A DNA stretch of 64,000 bases from CAIKZY01 sp044374195 (lineage in GTDB: Bacteria > Actinomycetota > Actinomycetes > S36-B12), in NCBI GenBank assembly GCA_044374195.1, contig JBILOY010000002.1, positions 1 through 64,000 on the forward strand, given 5' to 3'. Below the pieces are notes generated by a model. That model made no database searches. It was not told where the DNA came from and saw only the letters and a program-made list of their open reading frames with translations. Position numbers and translations under genes: made by a program. Shown here piece by piece: positions 1-8,471 of the stretch (positions are counted from its first letter, which is position 1; each line of letters begins with the position of its first letter).

Positions 1-529
1 CTTCATGGCGCATGAAGTGTTCAGTTGGACAGGACTCCGCGCCAGGTTCATAGGTCACTCGCAAAAAGTCAACAAGTGGGTCATCCGTCGTGAGCCGTCG
101 CCAGGTCACACCAGCCATCTGAACTAGCGGATGGTCGCTCCATCGCTGAGGGACTCCATCGCGGCGAACCCACGCATCTTGAATTCCGGTGAACGCACTT
201 TCCGGCTCGCCCGGATTCAAATCCACAGAGGGCTGGATTCCAGCAACTCCACTTGGGGGCATGAGTTCATCTAGAGAGAGATCTAACTCGGACAAAAACC
301 CATAAAGCGTGCCGAGAGAGGGCTTCGCCTTGCCCAACTCGACCTGTGAAACAAAACTCGGTGAGACTTCAATGCGACGCGCCATCTCGCGAAGAGTCAA
401 ACCTCGCGCGATCCTCGCCGCGCGCAAGTGTGTCCCGATGTCTGCCAGAGAGTCGATCGGCTGCCCCAATGGGGCGCCGTCAGCCGCCATGGGAGTTGTT
501 CCAGGTTCTGTTACTGGTATCGGATTCAT
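1..529 (-). CDS. XRE-family transcriptional regulator with C-terminal cupin domain (C-terminus beyond window)
   Basis: I translated this by hand from the minus strand; it starts at an ATG at 529 and stays open to the window edge, so the C-terminus is missing. Residues about 30-85 form a helix-turn-helix with the typical pattern ARGLTLREMARRIEVSPSF followed by SQVELGKAKPSL, as in XRE/Cro regulators. Downstream (about residues 105-175) the pattern fits the start of the cupin sensory domain of the XRE-cupin family, ending near VTYEPGAES. Such proteins usually control nearby catabolic or amino-acid genes. It lies just downstream of the SDR gene, in the same direction, and is the natural candidate regulator of the 0.6-6 kb cluster (inference). 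Confidence 0.8.
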   Translation of the reverse strand, partial: MNPIPVTEPGTTPMAADGAPLGQPIDSLADIGTHLRAARIARGLTLREMARRIEVSPSFVSQVELGKAKPSLGTLYGFLSELDLSLDELMPPSGVAGIQPSVDLNPGEPESAFTGIQDAWVRRDGVPQRWSDHPLVQMAGVTWRRLTTDDPLVDFLRVTYEPGAESCPTEHFMRHE

Positions 530-555
530 CGTTGTCCATCTTAACTGTGGCCTGA

Positions 556-598
556 CCGGCACATTCGAGTCCTACTTCATTAAACTCGAATGTGCCGG
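556..598. repeat. 15-bp perfect inverted repeat, terminator-like or operator
   Basis: CCGGCACATTCGAGT at 556-570 is the exact reverse complement of 584-598, with a 13-base spacer. It sits in the short gap between the SDR stop (634) and the start of the XRE-cupin gene (529), both on the minus strand. No T-run follows on either strand. It could be a T-less transcription terminator of the SDR operon or a regulatory hairpin or operator for the regulator gene. Confidence 0.6.
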
Positions 599-633
599 CC
601 ACACGCTCAATTGCAAGCCGAACCGAACGACTC

Positions 634-1392
634 CTACGGCAGAAGCCAACCGCCATCCATCACGTAGGCAGAGCCATGAATGAAGTCGGCATCATCGCTC
701 GCCAGGTACACGGCAAGGCGCGCAATCTCAACAGGCTTGCCCCAGCGTCCTGCCGGGAGTGCCTCAATAATCGAGTCCACGTGTTCGTTACGGCCCTCGG
801 GAGTGAGGAGGTAATCGGTCATTCCGGTGTGGATCGGGCCGGGGCAGATCGCATTCACCCGTACGCCTTTCCTCCCGTATTCAAATGCGAGCTGGCGTGT
901 CAAGCCAAGCACCGCATGCTTGGACGCGGTGTAGGCGGAGCCACCTCCACCTGCGATGAACGCTGAGATTGATGCGGTGTTGATGATGACGCCCTTGCCC
1001 TGAGCCACCATGATTGGCAAAACCTCTCGGCACACAAAAAAGGGCCCGGACAGATTGACGCCCAAGATTCGGTTCCATAGTTCCGTCGACGTCTCTTCCG
1101 CAATGACATAGTCATCCAGAATTCCGGCATTGTTACAGACGAGATCGACTCTTCCCCAGGTCTCCATTGCCTTGGCAACTGCTGCTTTGACGGATTTTTC
1201 ATCCGACACATCGCACTCAAAGGGCACAACTCTGCCAGGTAGACCGATCATCTCGACAGTCTCTTCAACCGCCGACTTACGAACATCCAAGGCGAGAACG
1301 TTCGCGCCCTCGGCAACGAATTCTTGAACCATTGCCCGGCCCATCCCGGAGCCACCACCGGTAACGATGGCGATTCGATCCTGAAGTCTCAC
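634..1392 (-). CDS. Short-chain dehydrogenase/reductase (SDR)
   Basis: A 252-residue classical SDR, a soluble NAD(P)-dependent oxidoreductase. The Rossmann nucleotide motif TGGGSGMG is at residues 11-18, NNAG at 87-90, and the catalytic set is Ser141, Tyr154 and Lys158 (YTASK). The GTG start at 1392 has a good upstream GGGAG ribosome-binding site. It is the last gene of a minus-strand cluster with the fused E1 dehydrogenase, CoA ligase and hydrolase, 117 bases after the E1 stop. The substrate cannot be read from sequence; oxidation of a hydroxy-acid or alcohol intermediate of the same pathway is inferred from context. Confidence 0.85.
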   Translation of the reverse strand: MRLQDRIAIVTGGGSGMGRAMVQEFVAEGANVLALDVRKSAVEETVEMIGLPGRVVPFECDVSDEKSVKAAVAKAMETWGRVDLVCNNAGILDDYVIAEETSTELWNRILGVNLSGPFFVCREVLPIMVAQGKGVIINTASISAFIAGGGGSAYTASKHAVLGLTRQLAFEYGRKGVRVNAICPGPIHTGMTDYLLTPEGRNEHVDSIIEALPAGRWGKPVEIARLAVYLASDDADFIHGSAYVMDGGWLLP

Positions 1393-1509
1393 GCTGTGCT
1401 CCCTTCTCCGTGACGGAGTGTCAACCTTTGTCGCCTGTGTGAAGTGAGGCGGGACCCTTTGGTCCTTCGGAAATGTACCTCGTGAGCGTCGCGGGTGTCC
1501 AGTAAAACT

Positions 1510-3468
1510 CTACATGTTCACTTGTGAACGGACGCCGGACACAATTTGATCAACAGACGGAAGCCAATTCTGTTCCAACGAGGGTGCATATGGACATGGT
1601 GTGGCTGCCGCACCGAGGCGTAAAACCGGGGCGTCCAGACTCCAGAATCCTTCGTTGACCGCCAATGCCGCAAGTTCAGCCCCGACACCAAAATCTTGCA
1701 CAGCGTCATGCGCGATGAGCAACCGATGGGTCTTCGCCAGAGATTCGAGAACTGCTGCTTTGTCCAGTGGGGAAATAGTTCTGAGATCGATCACCTCAAC
1801 ATCGATCCCCTCTGCTGCGAGAACTTCGGCCGCTTTGAGAGCGTCGCTGACCATGCGCGACCAGGACACGATGGTGGCATCGGTTCCAACTCTCGCAACA
1901 CGAGCTTTGCCCAAAGGAATCCGTTCTCCAGGGAACGGGCCAGGTGACTCTCGCTCGTAAAGAAGGCGGTGTTCAATGAACACGACCGGCCCTTCTTCAT
2001 CAATGCTGGCACGGAGCAGCCCGTACGCGTCTGCCGCTGTCGACGGCATCACGACGCGTAAACCCGGAATATGGGCCAGAAGTGCTTCCAAGCTCTGCGA
2101 ATGCTGACTACCTGAGGACCTTCCGGAACCGAACTGGGTGCGAATGACGAGAGGTAGCGTGGCACCGCCCCCGGTCATGTACCGAAGTTTGGCGGCCTGG
2201 TTCATAATCTGGTCTAGGCAGACTCCAATAAAGTCCAGATACATGATTTCCACGACCGGCCGCATACCGGCCATGGACGCGCCAACCGCGAGCCCGACCA
2301 CGGCTGTCTCAGAAATCGGCGTGTCGAGAACTCTCCCTGGATAGAGATCCGAAAGCCCTCGCGTCAGACCGAACACGTTGCCACCTGCAACATCCACTCC
2401 AGCGAGGAATACTCGACTGTCCTCCGCCAGGGCGTCAGATAATGCGGAGCGTATTGCTCGGGAATACCGCAAAGGCTCAGCTTCTACGCTCTTCCGATCT
2501 CTCTGCACCACGGGAGTAGTTGGGCCGTATACGTTGTCGAAGAGCCCCGCGGGGTCAGGCTCCGGGTCGGAGCGCGCCAACTCGACCGCCGTGGCCACGG
2601 CACCTTGGGCCTGAGCAGCGAACTCGTCCAACACCGATGGTTCGACTCCTCGTTCGAGCAAAATCGCTCGCGTGCGATGTATCGGGTCGCTGACTTCCAG
2701 GCGGTGGTTGTCTTCAGCATCCCGATATCGCTGTGGATCACCCTCAAAATGCCCTCGTCCACGCAGGGTTACTGCTTCCATCATGTGCGGGCCAGATCCG
2801 TTCCTGATCGACAAGATTGCCGAATCAACCGCTGATGCCACCGCAATTAGATCGTTACCATCAACAACTTGAATCGGGAGCCCGTAGCCTGCAGCACGCG
2901 CCGTCAACGAGACCGGCTGCTGATCAATCGTGCGGGAGAATTCCGAGTACCCATTGTTCTCGCACAAGAACAACACGGGCAGTTTCCGCAATGCTGCCAG
3001 ATTCACCGCTTCGTGAAATGCTCCTTGCGCGACGGCTCCGTCACCAAAGAATGCCACAACCAAGTCATCTCGATCCTGGAGGCGCATAGCCTGCGCTGCC
3101 CCCACCGCAATGGGAATCCCAGCACCAACGATTCCGTTTGCGCCAAAAATCCCCTTGGACGGCTCCGCTATATGCATCGACCCTCCCCGCCCCCGGCAGC
3201 TCCCGGTATCGCGGCCCATTAGTTCAGCGAACATGGCCCGCAGTTCAAGGCCTTTAGCAAGAACATGTCCGTGCCCGCGGTGCGTGGAGGTGATGACATC
3301 CGTGTCTCGTAGGTGAAGGCAAGCTCCGGCCGCAACCGCCTCCTGGCCGATGCTCAAATGAACGAAGCCTGGGATTTCCCCCTTCTCATACATCGACCCC
3401 GCGGCAATCTCAAACGCTCGAATCGTAAGCATCATTCGGAAAGCTGAAATGACGTCCGAGGTCAGCAC
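1510..3468 (-). CDS. Fused E1 alpha/beta subunits of a thiamine-dependent 2-oxoacid or acetoin-type dehydrogenase
   Basis: A 652-residue protein. Residues about 1-320 match E1-alpha of acetoin/pyruvate dehydrogenases: the thiamine diphosphate motif begins with GDG at 142-144 and ends with NN at 171-172, and a phosphorylation-loop-like RGRGGSMH lies near 93-99. Residues about 330-652 match E1-beta, a transketolase-like pyrimidine-binding domain with ISETAVVGLAVGASMAG followed by a C-terminal domain. In most bacteria these are two genes; here they are one reading frame. E1 decarboxylates a 2-oxo acid or cleaves an alpha-ketol or diketone and passes the acyl group to lipoyl-E2, but neither E2 nor E3 is present in the window. 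The GTG start overlaps the ligase stop by 7 bases, implying translational coupling. Confidence 0.85.
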   Translation of the reverse strand: MLTSDVISAFRMMLTIRAFEIAAGSMYEKGEIPGFVHLSIGQEAVAAGACLHLRDTDVITSTHRGHGHVLAKGLELRAMFAELMGRDTGSCRGRGGSMHIAEPSKGIFGANGIVGAGIPIAVGAAQAMRLQDRDDLVVAFFGDGAVAQGAFHEAVNLAALRKLPVLFLCENNGYSEFSRTIDQQPVSLTARAAGYGLPIQVVDGNDLIAVASAVDSAILSIRNGSGPHMMEAVTLRGRGHFEGDPQRYRDAEDNHRLEVSDPIHRTRAILLERGVEPSVLDEFAAQAQGAVATAVELARSDPEPDPAGLFDNVYGPTTPVVQRDRKSVEAEPLRYSRAIRSALSDALAEDSRVFLAGVDVAGGNVFGLTRGLSDLYPGRVLDTPISETAVVGLAVGASMAGMRPVVEIMYLDFIGVCLDQIMNQAAKLRYMTGGGATLPLVIRTQFGSGRSSGSQHSQSLEALLAHIPGLRVVMPSTAADAYGLLRASIDEEGPVVFIEHRLLYERESPGPFPGERIPLGKARVARVGTDATIVSWSRMVSDALKAAEVLAAEGIDVEVIDLRTISPLDKAAVLESLAKTHRLLIAHDAVQDFGVGAELAALAVNEGFWSLDAPVLRLGAAATPCPYAPSLEQNWLPSVDQIVSGVRSQVNM

Positions 3469-5069
3469 CGTCGCTCACCTTCGCCCGCAGCCACACGTTC
3501 TGCTGCCTGTCGCTGAAGCAAATACTTTTGTACTTTGCCGCTCGCGGTTCTCGGAAGACTCTCGCAGAGAAGGAGGTATTCAGGAGTTTTCTGCCTAGCC
3601 AACTGACTAGCCGCAAGACAGTCGCTGATGTCGGCCAACGATGGTGCTACGCCGTCAGCAACGACCATCGCGCACGCCCGTTCGCCCATTTCCGAATCGG
3701 GGACTCCGACCACTGCCACGTCCGCGATACCGGGCATCTCTCGCAAAAGATTTTCAACTTCAATCGGACTGAGATTTTCACCTCCTCGGACGATGATGTC
3801 CTTACTCCGGCCGGCTATCCGAATTCTTGAGCCTGTCATCGCAGCAAGATCGCCGGTTCGGAACCAGCCATCTGAAGTGAATGCCCCTGCATTGTCGCTG
3901 GGATCAAGATATCCGAGAAACATTTCCGGTCCACGAGCTTCAAGCTCACCAACGCCTTCTTGTTCTTGCACAACCCGCGCTTCCGAAGAGCCCAGCAATA
4001 CACCGTCGTCACCGCTTCTGAGTGCAAGATTCTCCGTAGGTACGCCGCATGTCAGCGTCGGCAGTTCCGTCAGCCCGTAGGCGCGAACGGCGGTTGTCCC
4101 CATGAACAATTGGGCATTTTCGATTGCCGAGGGTGGCACATCGGCTCCACCGCATACAAACACAGCAAGAGCTGACTGTCTTGCGCGCGACCGATACTCC
4201 TTGGTGAGACCAACGAGGAACGGCGTTGCGCCGACGGAGAAACTACAGCCTTCGTTTTCGATGAGGTCGACCGCCTCCCGAGCGTCCCACCGATCCTGAA
4301 GCACAACTCGACCACCGGTGAGAATGGGGAGTAGGACTCCGTAGAGAAGACCAGTGATGTGGGTCAGTGGCGACGGCATAAAGACCACAGGTTTGTTTAG
4401 ATCGCAGCGCTCGACAATCGATGACGCCTCGTACAGCAGCGTTCGCTGACTGTGCAGTACTCCCTTGGGCCGACCAGTTGTCCCAGAGGTGAACATAAGG
4501 ACGCTCACCGAATCTGTGGCAAGTTTAATTCGTTCAAGGTCACCACGTGACTTGGGTTGAAGCGAAACTTCCGAAAGAAACTCGCCCGGCTGAGCAGAAA
4601 TCTTGATGACGGACGCGTGAACTTCCGCAACTTTGAGGGCCTCTGAGACCATCTCTCCATAGTCGGTGCCGGCAAACACCTCAGGGCACATGACGATTTT
4701 GGGATTTGCCAACTTGAAGATTGTTTGTAATTCATTTCCCCGATAGATCGGCGTTACCGGATTGAGTACTGCGCCCAGTTTCCACACAGCAAGGGCGCTC
4801 GCTACAGTTTCGATCCAGTTAGGCAACTGGACAGTGACCACGTCCCCGGCAATGACACCGCGACCCTGGAGAAGTTGGGCGATACCGCTCGAGTATCGGT
4901 CTAGCTCACTCCAAGTCAGCGTTATTCCCGCGCACGAAACCGCGCGTTCATCTGCACACGTGAACGCGAGGTCACTCAATAAATCCGGCGCGCAGCGAAC
5001 AAATGGCGAGAGTTCCGGCCAATCCCGATCATGCGCGCGCGTAGCACCGATGGACATGGCCGCCTTCAC
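3462..5069 (-). CDS. AMP-forming acyl-CoA ligase/synthetase
   Basis: A 535-residue member of the ANL superfamily that activates a carboxylic acid with ATP to an acyl-adenylate and then to acyl-CoA. The P-loop-like signature FTSGTTGRPKG is near residues 193-203, YGLTELPTLTCG is the adenine-binding region, GWFRTGDLA is the hinge region, and TASGKVQK near 508-515 carries the catalytic C-terminal lysine. GTG at 5069 and ATG at 5057 are both plausible starts. It follows the hydrolase by 30 bases and overlaps the E1 gene, so the three probably form one operon. The acid substrate is unknown; the overall shape fits medium-chain or aromatic acid ligases. Confidence 0.87.
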   Translation of the reverse strand: MKAAMSIGATRAHDRDWPELSPFVRCAPDLLSDLAFTCADERAVSCAGITLTWSELDRYSSGIAQLLQGRGVIAGDVVTVQLPNWIETVASALAVWKLGAVLNPVTPIYRGNELQTIFKLANPKIVMCPEVFAGTDYGEMVSEALKVAEVHASVIKISAQPGEFLSEVSLQPKSRGDLERIKLATDSVSVLMFTSGTTGRPKGVLHSQRTLLYEASSIVERCDLNKPVVFMPSPLTHITGLLYGVLLPILTGGRVVLQDRWDAREAVDLIENEGCSFSVGATPFLVGLTKEYRSRARQSALAVFVCGGADVPPSAIENAQLFMGTTAVRAYGLTELPTLTCGVPTENLALRSGDDGVLLGSSEARVVQEQEGVGELEARGPEMFLGYLDPSDNAGAFTSDGWFRTGDLAAMTGSRIRIAGRSKDIIVRGGENLSPIEVENLLREMPGIADVAVVGVPDSEMGERACAMVVADGVAPSLADISDCLAASQLARQKTPEYLLLCESLPRTASGKVQKYLLQRQAAERVAAGEGERRC

Positions 5070-5099
5070 TCGCGCCTTTGTTGGGTCGCTCCCCGAGTT

Positions 5100-6053
5100 T
5101 TAACTGAACTTACTGATTTGATTGTCGATTGTGGGGATCTCAGTCAGGTGACGAGTAAACCAACTACCGGCAGCCTTCGCGGCGTAATCCAGTGCAGTGA
5201 GGTTGCTGTAAAGAGTCATATGCGAAGTTGATGGAAGAATCACCAAGTCTTTGTCTGGCGACTGAATCGAGTCAAAGGCCGCAATCTCTTGATCCCACAT
5301 CGTGATGTCATCGTCTTTGGCGACGATCATCATTACGGGCTTATTGATGATCCTTGCAGCATATGGGGCACTGTTGTACTTCATGAGATTCTCGACCGAA
5401 ACAACAGTGTTTCGATGCTCATGCCGAGGAGCCTGAGTCGCCTTTAGCTCTTCGAAAACTACACGGACTTCGTCGAAAGGCCATGTCGTCATATCTGAAT
5501 CTGGGGTGCTCGGAGTTCCCGACATTCCCATGAACGTGTATTCGCCAGTCTTCATTCGATGGCGACGATCCTCCACGATCAGATCGCAAAGTTTACGGAA
5601 GCGTTCCGTGCCGTGGACACGCCACATGGTCTCGTAGCCATCAATGACAGGAACGTTTGAAACAATGACCTTTACGCGGGGATCTATCGAGCCAAGGATA
5701 AGTACGTGGCCACCGCTGTAAGAGATGCCCCAGGCGCCAATGCGCGATGAGTCCAGCTCGGGCTGGCTTTCGACCCAGGTAACTGCATTCTGGTAATCCT
5801 CAACCTGAGCCCAAGGATCGATGTGCTGACGGGGCTCACCGTCACTAGCGCCCATGTGCCTGTAGTCAAAAATTAATGCCGCAAAGCCGCGATCAACGAA
5901 TTCCTTCGCGTACTGGGGCTGCCGAAGTTCCTTCACGTAGCACCAGCCGCCGGCCATAACGACCACAGGGAAAGGCCCACTACCCTCAGGGAGCAAGAGA
6001 TCCGCTCGGATACGAGTCCCGCAACTGTCGAATTCGACTTCCCTTACTGGCAT
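5100..6053 (-). CDS. Alpha/beta hydrolase (dienelactone hydrolase/esterase-like)
   Basis: A 317-residue soluble alpha/beta hydrolase. The nucleophile elbow reads GISYSGG at 109-115 (Ser111), the oxyanion region is VVMAGGWCYVKE near 32-42, and candidate acid and histidine residues follow in DDDITMWDQ and in STSHMTLYS. ATG at 6053 has a strong GGGAGG site five bases upstream. Family members hydrolyse esters, lactones or C-C bonds of diketones. As the first gene of the minus-strand cluster it may open or de-esterify the pathway substrate before CoA activation (inference). Confidence 0.82.
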   Translation of the reverse strand: MPVREVEFDSCGTRIRADLLLPEGSGPFPVVVMAGGWCYVKELRQPQYAKEFVDRGFAALIFDYRHMGASDGEPRQHIDPWAQVEDYQNAVTWVESQPELDSSRIGAWGISYSGGHVLILGSIDPRVKVIVSNVPVIDGYETMWRVHGTERFRKLCDLIVEDRRHRMKTGEYTFMGMSGTPSTPDSDMTTWPFDEVRVVFEELKATQAPRHEHRNTVVSVENLMKYNSAPYAARIINKPVMMIVAKDDDITMWDQEIAAFDSIQSPDKDLVILPSTSHMTLYSNLTALDYAAKAAGSWFTRHLTEIPTIDNQISKFS

Positions 6054-6416
6054 TGATCCTCCCTAGATCACACCCCGAGGGTTCATGTGAACCATTCTCG
6101 GGTTAACGCTGACTTAACAGTTTCGCCTTCGGGTAGCCGTTCCAATCACATTTTGGCTATTCCTCAAGCAAGATGCCTCGTGAATCTAGCACCGGGACTT
6201 GCATCTGTCTACACTGACTTCACACTACTTAACACTATGATGATGAGTCAGGATGCCCGTTTTGGGTCTCAACTGTGTCGCGACGAACGTGGACTGTCAG
6301 CACACCCCAGGTCTGATCTCGAGTTGGGTCCTGAAGGCAACACCTAGTTCGAGCAGTCTGCGGTGTGGATTTGGTTGCCCTCCTGCTCGCCTATCGCACT
6401 GGAGCGGAGCCTGCAC
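6054..6416. promoter_or_regulatory. Divergent intergenic region with two inverted repeats (candidate operators)
   Basis: This 363-base gap separates the divergently transcribed hydrolase and phosphotransferase genes, so it should hold both promoters. GGTTCA-N2-TGAACC (6080-6093) is a perfect palindrome 27 bases upstream of the hydrolase start, and GTTAA-N7-TTAAC (6102-6118) lies beside it. These are plausible binding sites for the XRE-cupin regulator or another factor. I saw no convincing small gene or RNA in the gap. Confidence 0.45.
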
Positions 6417-7583
6417 ATGACGGATGACCCGCCAGGATTGATCATGGCGCCCCTGGTGCGGTGGCTTGGGACACACGTGACCGATTTCAACCTGTCCGAG
6501 TACCCCACGGTTGAACTGTTGGCGGGCGGCCGCTCGAATCTGACATATCGACTCGTCGATGCCAGCGGCAAGAAATGGGCAATCCGTCGCCCCCCGCTCG
6601 GACACATCATGCCGAGCGCTCACGATCTTGGGCGCGAATGCACGGTGATGAGCGCCCTGAGCGCTCACGGGTATCCGACGCCTCGAATCTGGGCACTCTG
6701 CGGTGACGAGTCGGTGATCGGCGCGCGCTTCCTGATCATGGATTTCGTCGATGGCGTCGTGATTTCTGATGAAAATGATGCCCTGCAGCTGGATATGAAC
6801 TCGGCCGACCGAGTCTCCCAAATCCTCGTCGAGGGCCTCGTGAATCTCCACAAAATCGATCCCGCCGCCGTCGGGCTCGCCAACTTTGGAAAACCGGACG
6901 GCTATCTCGAGCGTCAGGTGCGACGTTGGGGTCATCAGTGGGAGTTGACCAAGACCCGAGATCTTCCCCTTCTGGACAAACTCGGCGCATGGCTGACCAC
7001 CGAAGTGCAGACTCTTCCTTCGGACTTGCCAACTTCCATCGTGCACGGCGATTATCGAATCGACAATGCGATCCTTGATGCAGATTTCACCGAGCTTCAG
7101 GCCGTTTTGGATTGGGAAATGTCGACTTTGGGAGACCCTATTTCCGATCTCGCTGTCACCCTGGTCTATTGGACACAGGCGAATGACCATCTGCGGCGCG
7201 ATCTTCCGGTGGCACAGGATGTGACCTCAGGGCCAGGGTTCTGGACCCGCAATCGCATAGTAGAGAGTTACACGGCCATGTCCGGTCGGGATCCTGGACA
7301 CCTTGGCTTTTGCCTCGTACTCGCGTGCTACAAGCTCGCGGTGATTATGGAGTCCCTGCACATGCGGGCACTCCGCCGAACGAGGCGAGAATATGGGGAA
7401 GGCTACCGAGGCGCTTGCTGCGATCGGCGAGCGTTTACTCGACTTTCCGTCAGTGGAAGCCCTAGAAAGCTAGCAGTGGGTAGCGCAAGGGTCCAGGCCT
7501 GCCGCACGCGCGCTTCCCTTCGCATAATGCGAGAGAGCGACCACGGGTTTCACCCTATGGCCGCCCTCTCGAGGTACTGCTGA
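6417..7583 (+). CDS. Aminoglycoside-phosphotransferase-fold kinase (ACAD10/11-like), apparent C-terminal frameshift
   Basis: The body matches the APH/choline-kinase fold often found with fatty-acid and aromatic catabolism genes. A glycine-containing loop GGRSNLTYRLVD near the N-terminus is followed by the catalytic IVHGDYRIDNAILD (HGD...N) and the metal-binding VLDWEMSTLGDP. ATG at 6417 is preferred over an in-frame GTG at 6363 because homologous sequence begins there. After SLHMRA (about 7362-7370) the reading frame becomes unrelated basic sequence, while the +1 frame continues with family-like MGKATEALAAIGERLLDF to a stop at 7471-7473. The gene therefore looks frameshifted near its 3' end, either a real mutation or a sequencing error. 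Confidence 0.75.
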   Translation: MTDDPPGLIMAPLVRWLGTHVTDFNLSEYPTVELLAGGRSNLTYRLVDASGKKWAIRRPPLGHIMPSAHDLGRECTVMSALSAHGYPTPRIWALCGDESVIGARFLIMDFVDGVVISDENDALQLDMNSADRVSQILVEGLVNLHKIDPAAVGLANFGKPDGYLERQVRRWGHQWELTKTRDLPLLDKLGAWLTTEVQTLPSDLPTSIVHGDYRIDNAILDADFTELQAVLDWEMSTLGDPISDLAVTLVYWTQANDHLRRDLPVAQDVTSGPGFWTRNRIVESYTAMSGRDPGHLGFCLVLACYKLAVIMESLHMRALRRTRREYGEGYRGACCDRRAFTRLSVSGSPRKLAVGSARVQACRTRASLRIMRESDHGFHPMAALSRYC

Positions 7584-7592
7584 TGACAAGGT

Positions 7593-8465
7593 CTAAGCCT
7601 TAGTCATGATCTCCCGCATGAGCTGCGCGGTAGCCGATGGAGTTTTGCCGACCTTGACGCCCACGGCCTCGAGTGCTTCCTGCTTCGCAGCGGCGGTGCC
7701 TGCGGAGCCGGAGACGATGGCACCTGCGTGGCCCATGGTCTTGCCCTCGGGTGCCGTGAAGCCTGCGACGTAACCGACGACCGGCTTGGTGATGTGCTTG
7801 CCGATGTATGCAGCGGCGCGCTCCTCGGCGTCGCCGCCGATCTCGCCGATCATGACGATGGCATCGGTGTTCGGGTCATCCTGGAATGCCTGAAGCGCAT
7901 CGATGTGCGTGGTCCCGATGATCGGGTCACCGCCGATACCGACGCAGGTGGAGAAACCGAAGTCACGAAGCTCGTACATCATCTGGTAGGTCAGCGTGCC
8001 CGACTTCGAGACGAGACCGATACGACCCGACTTCGTGATGTCCGAGGGAATGATGCCTGCGTTCGAGACACCGGGAGTGATGATGCCCGGGCAGTTCGGG
8101 CCAATGATGCGAGTCTTGCCCGAGTTCTGCGCGTACTGGAAGAAAGCAGCGGTGTCGTGAACCGGGATGCCCTCGGTGATCACCACGGCGAGCGGGATCT
8201 GGGCATCGACTGCCTCGATCACTGCGGCCTTGGCGAACTTCGGAGGCACGAACACGACGGTGACATTGGCACCGGTCGCGGCCATCGCATCTTGCACATT
8301 GTTGAAGACCGGAATGCCATCGACTTCCTGGCCGGCCTTGCCCGGGGTGACGCCACCGACAACATTGGCGCCGGAAGCAACCATGCGACGGGTGTGCTTG
8401 GTGCCCTCCGAACCGGTCATGCCCTGAACGATGATCTTGCTGTTCTCATCAAGCCAAATAGCCAT
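7593..8465 (-). CDS. sucD: Succinyl-CoA ligase (ADP/GDP-forming) subunit alpha
   Basis: A 290-residue alpha subunit of succinyl-CoA synthetase, the TCA-cycle enzyme that interconverts succinyl-CoA and succinate with substrate-level phosphorylation. The CoA-binding Rossmann domain includes VQGMTGSEGTKHT near residues 13-25, the signature GPNCPGIITPG is near 122-132, and the phospho-histidine loop GHAGAIVSG is near 245-253. It starts 6 bases after the sucC stop, so the two are co-transcribed and form the alpha/beta complex. Confidence 0.97.
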   Translation of the reverse strand: MAIWLDENSKIIVQGMTGSEGTKHTRRMVASGANVVGGVTPGKAGQEVDGIPVFNNVQDAMAATGANVTVVFVPPKFAKAAVIEAVDAQIPLAVVITEGIPVHDTAAFFQYAQNSGKTRIIGPNCPGIITPGVSNAGIIPSDITKSGRIGLVSKSGTLTYQMMYELRDFGFSTCVGIGGDPIIGTTHIDALQAFQDDPNTDAIVMIGEIGGDAEERAAAYIGKHITKPVVGYVAGFTAPEGKTMGHAGAIVSGSAGTAAAKQEALEAVGVKVGKTPSATAQLMREIMTKA

Positions 8466-8471
8466 TGCGCT

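Noticed and set aside
1452..1465. GGACC-CTTT-GGTCC small hairpin after the E1 gene
   Set aside because: A five-base stem without a clear T-run is too weak to call a terminator.
6297..7190. 297-residue minus-strand frame opposite the phosphotransferase gene
   Set aside because: The plus strand carries HGD...N and DWE motifs; the minus frame has none.
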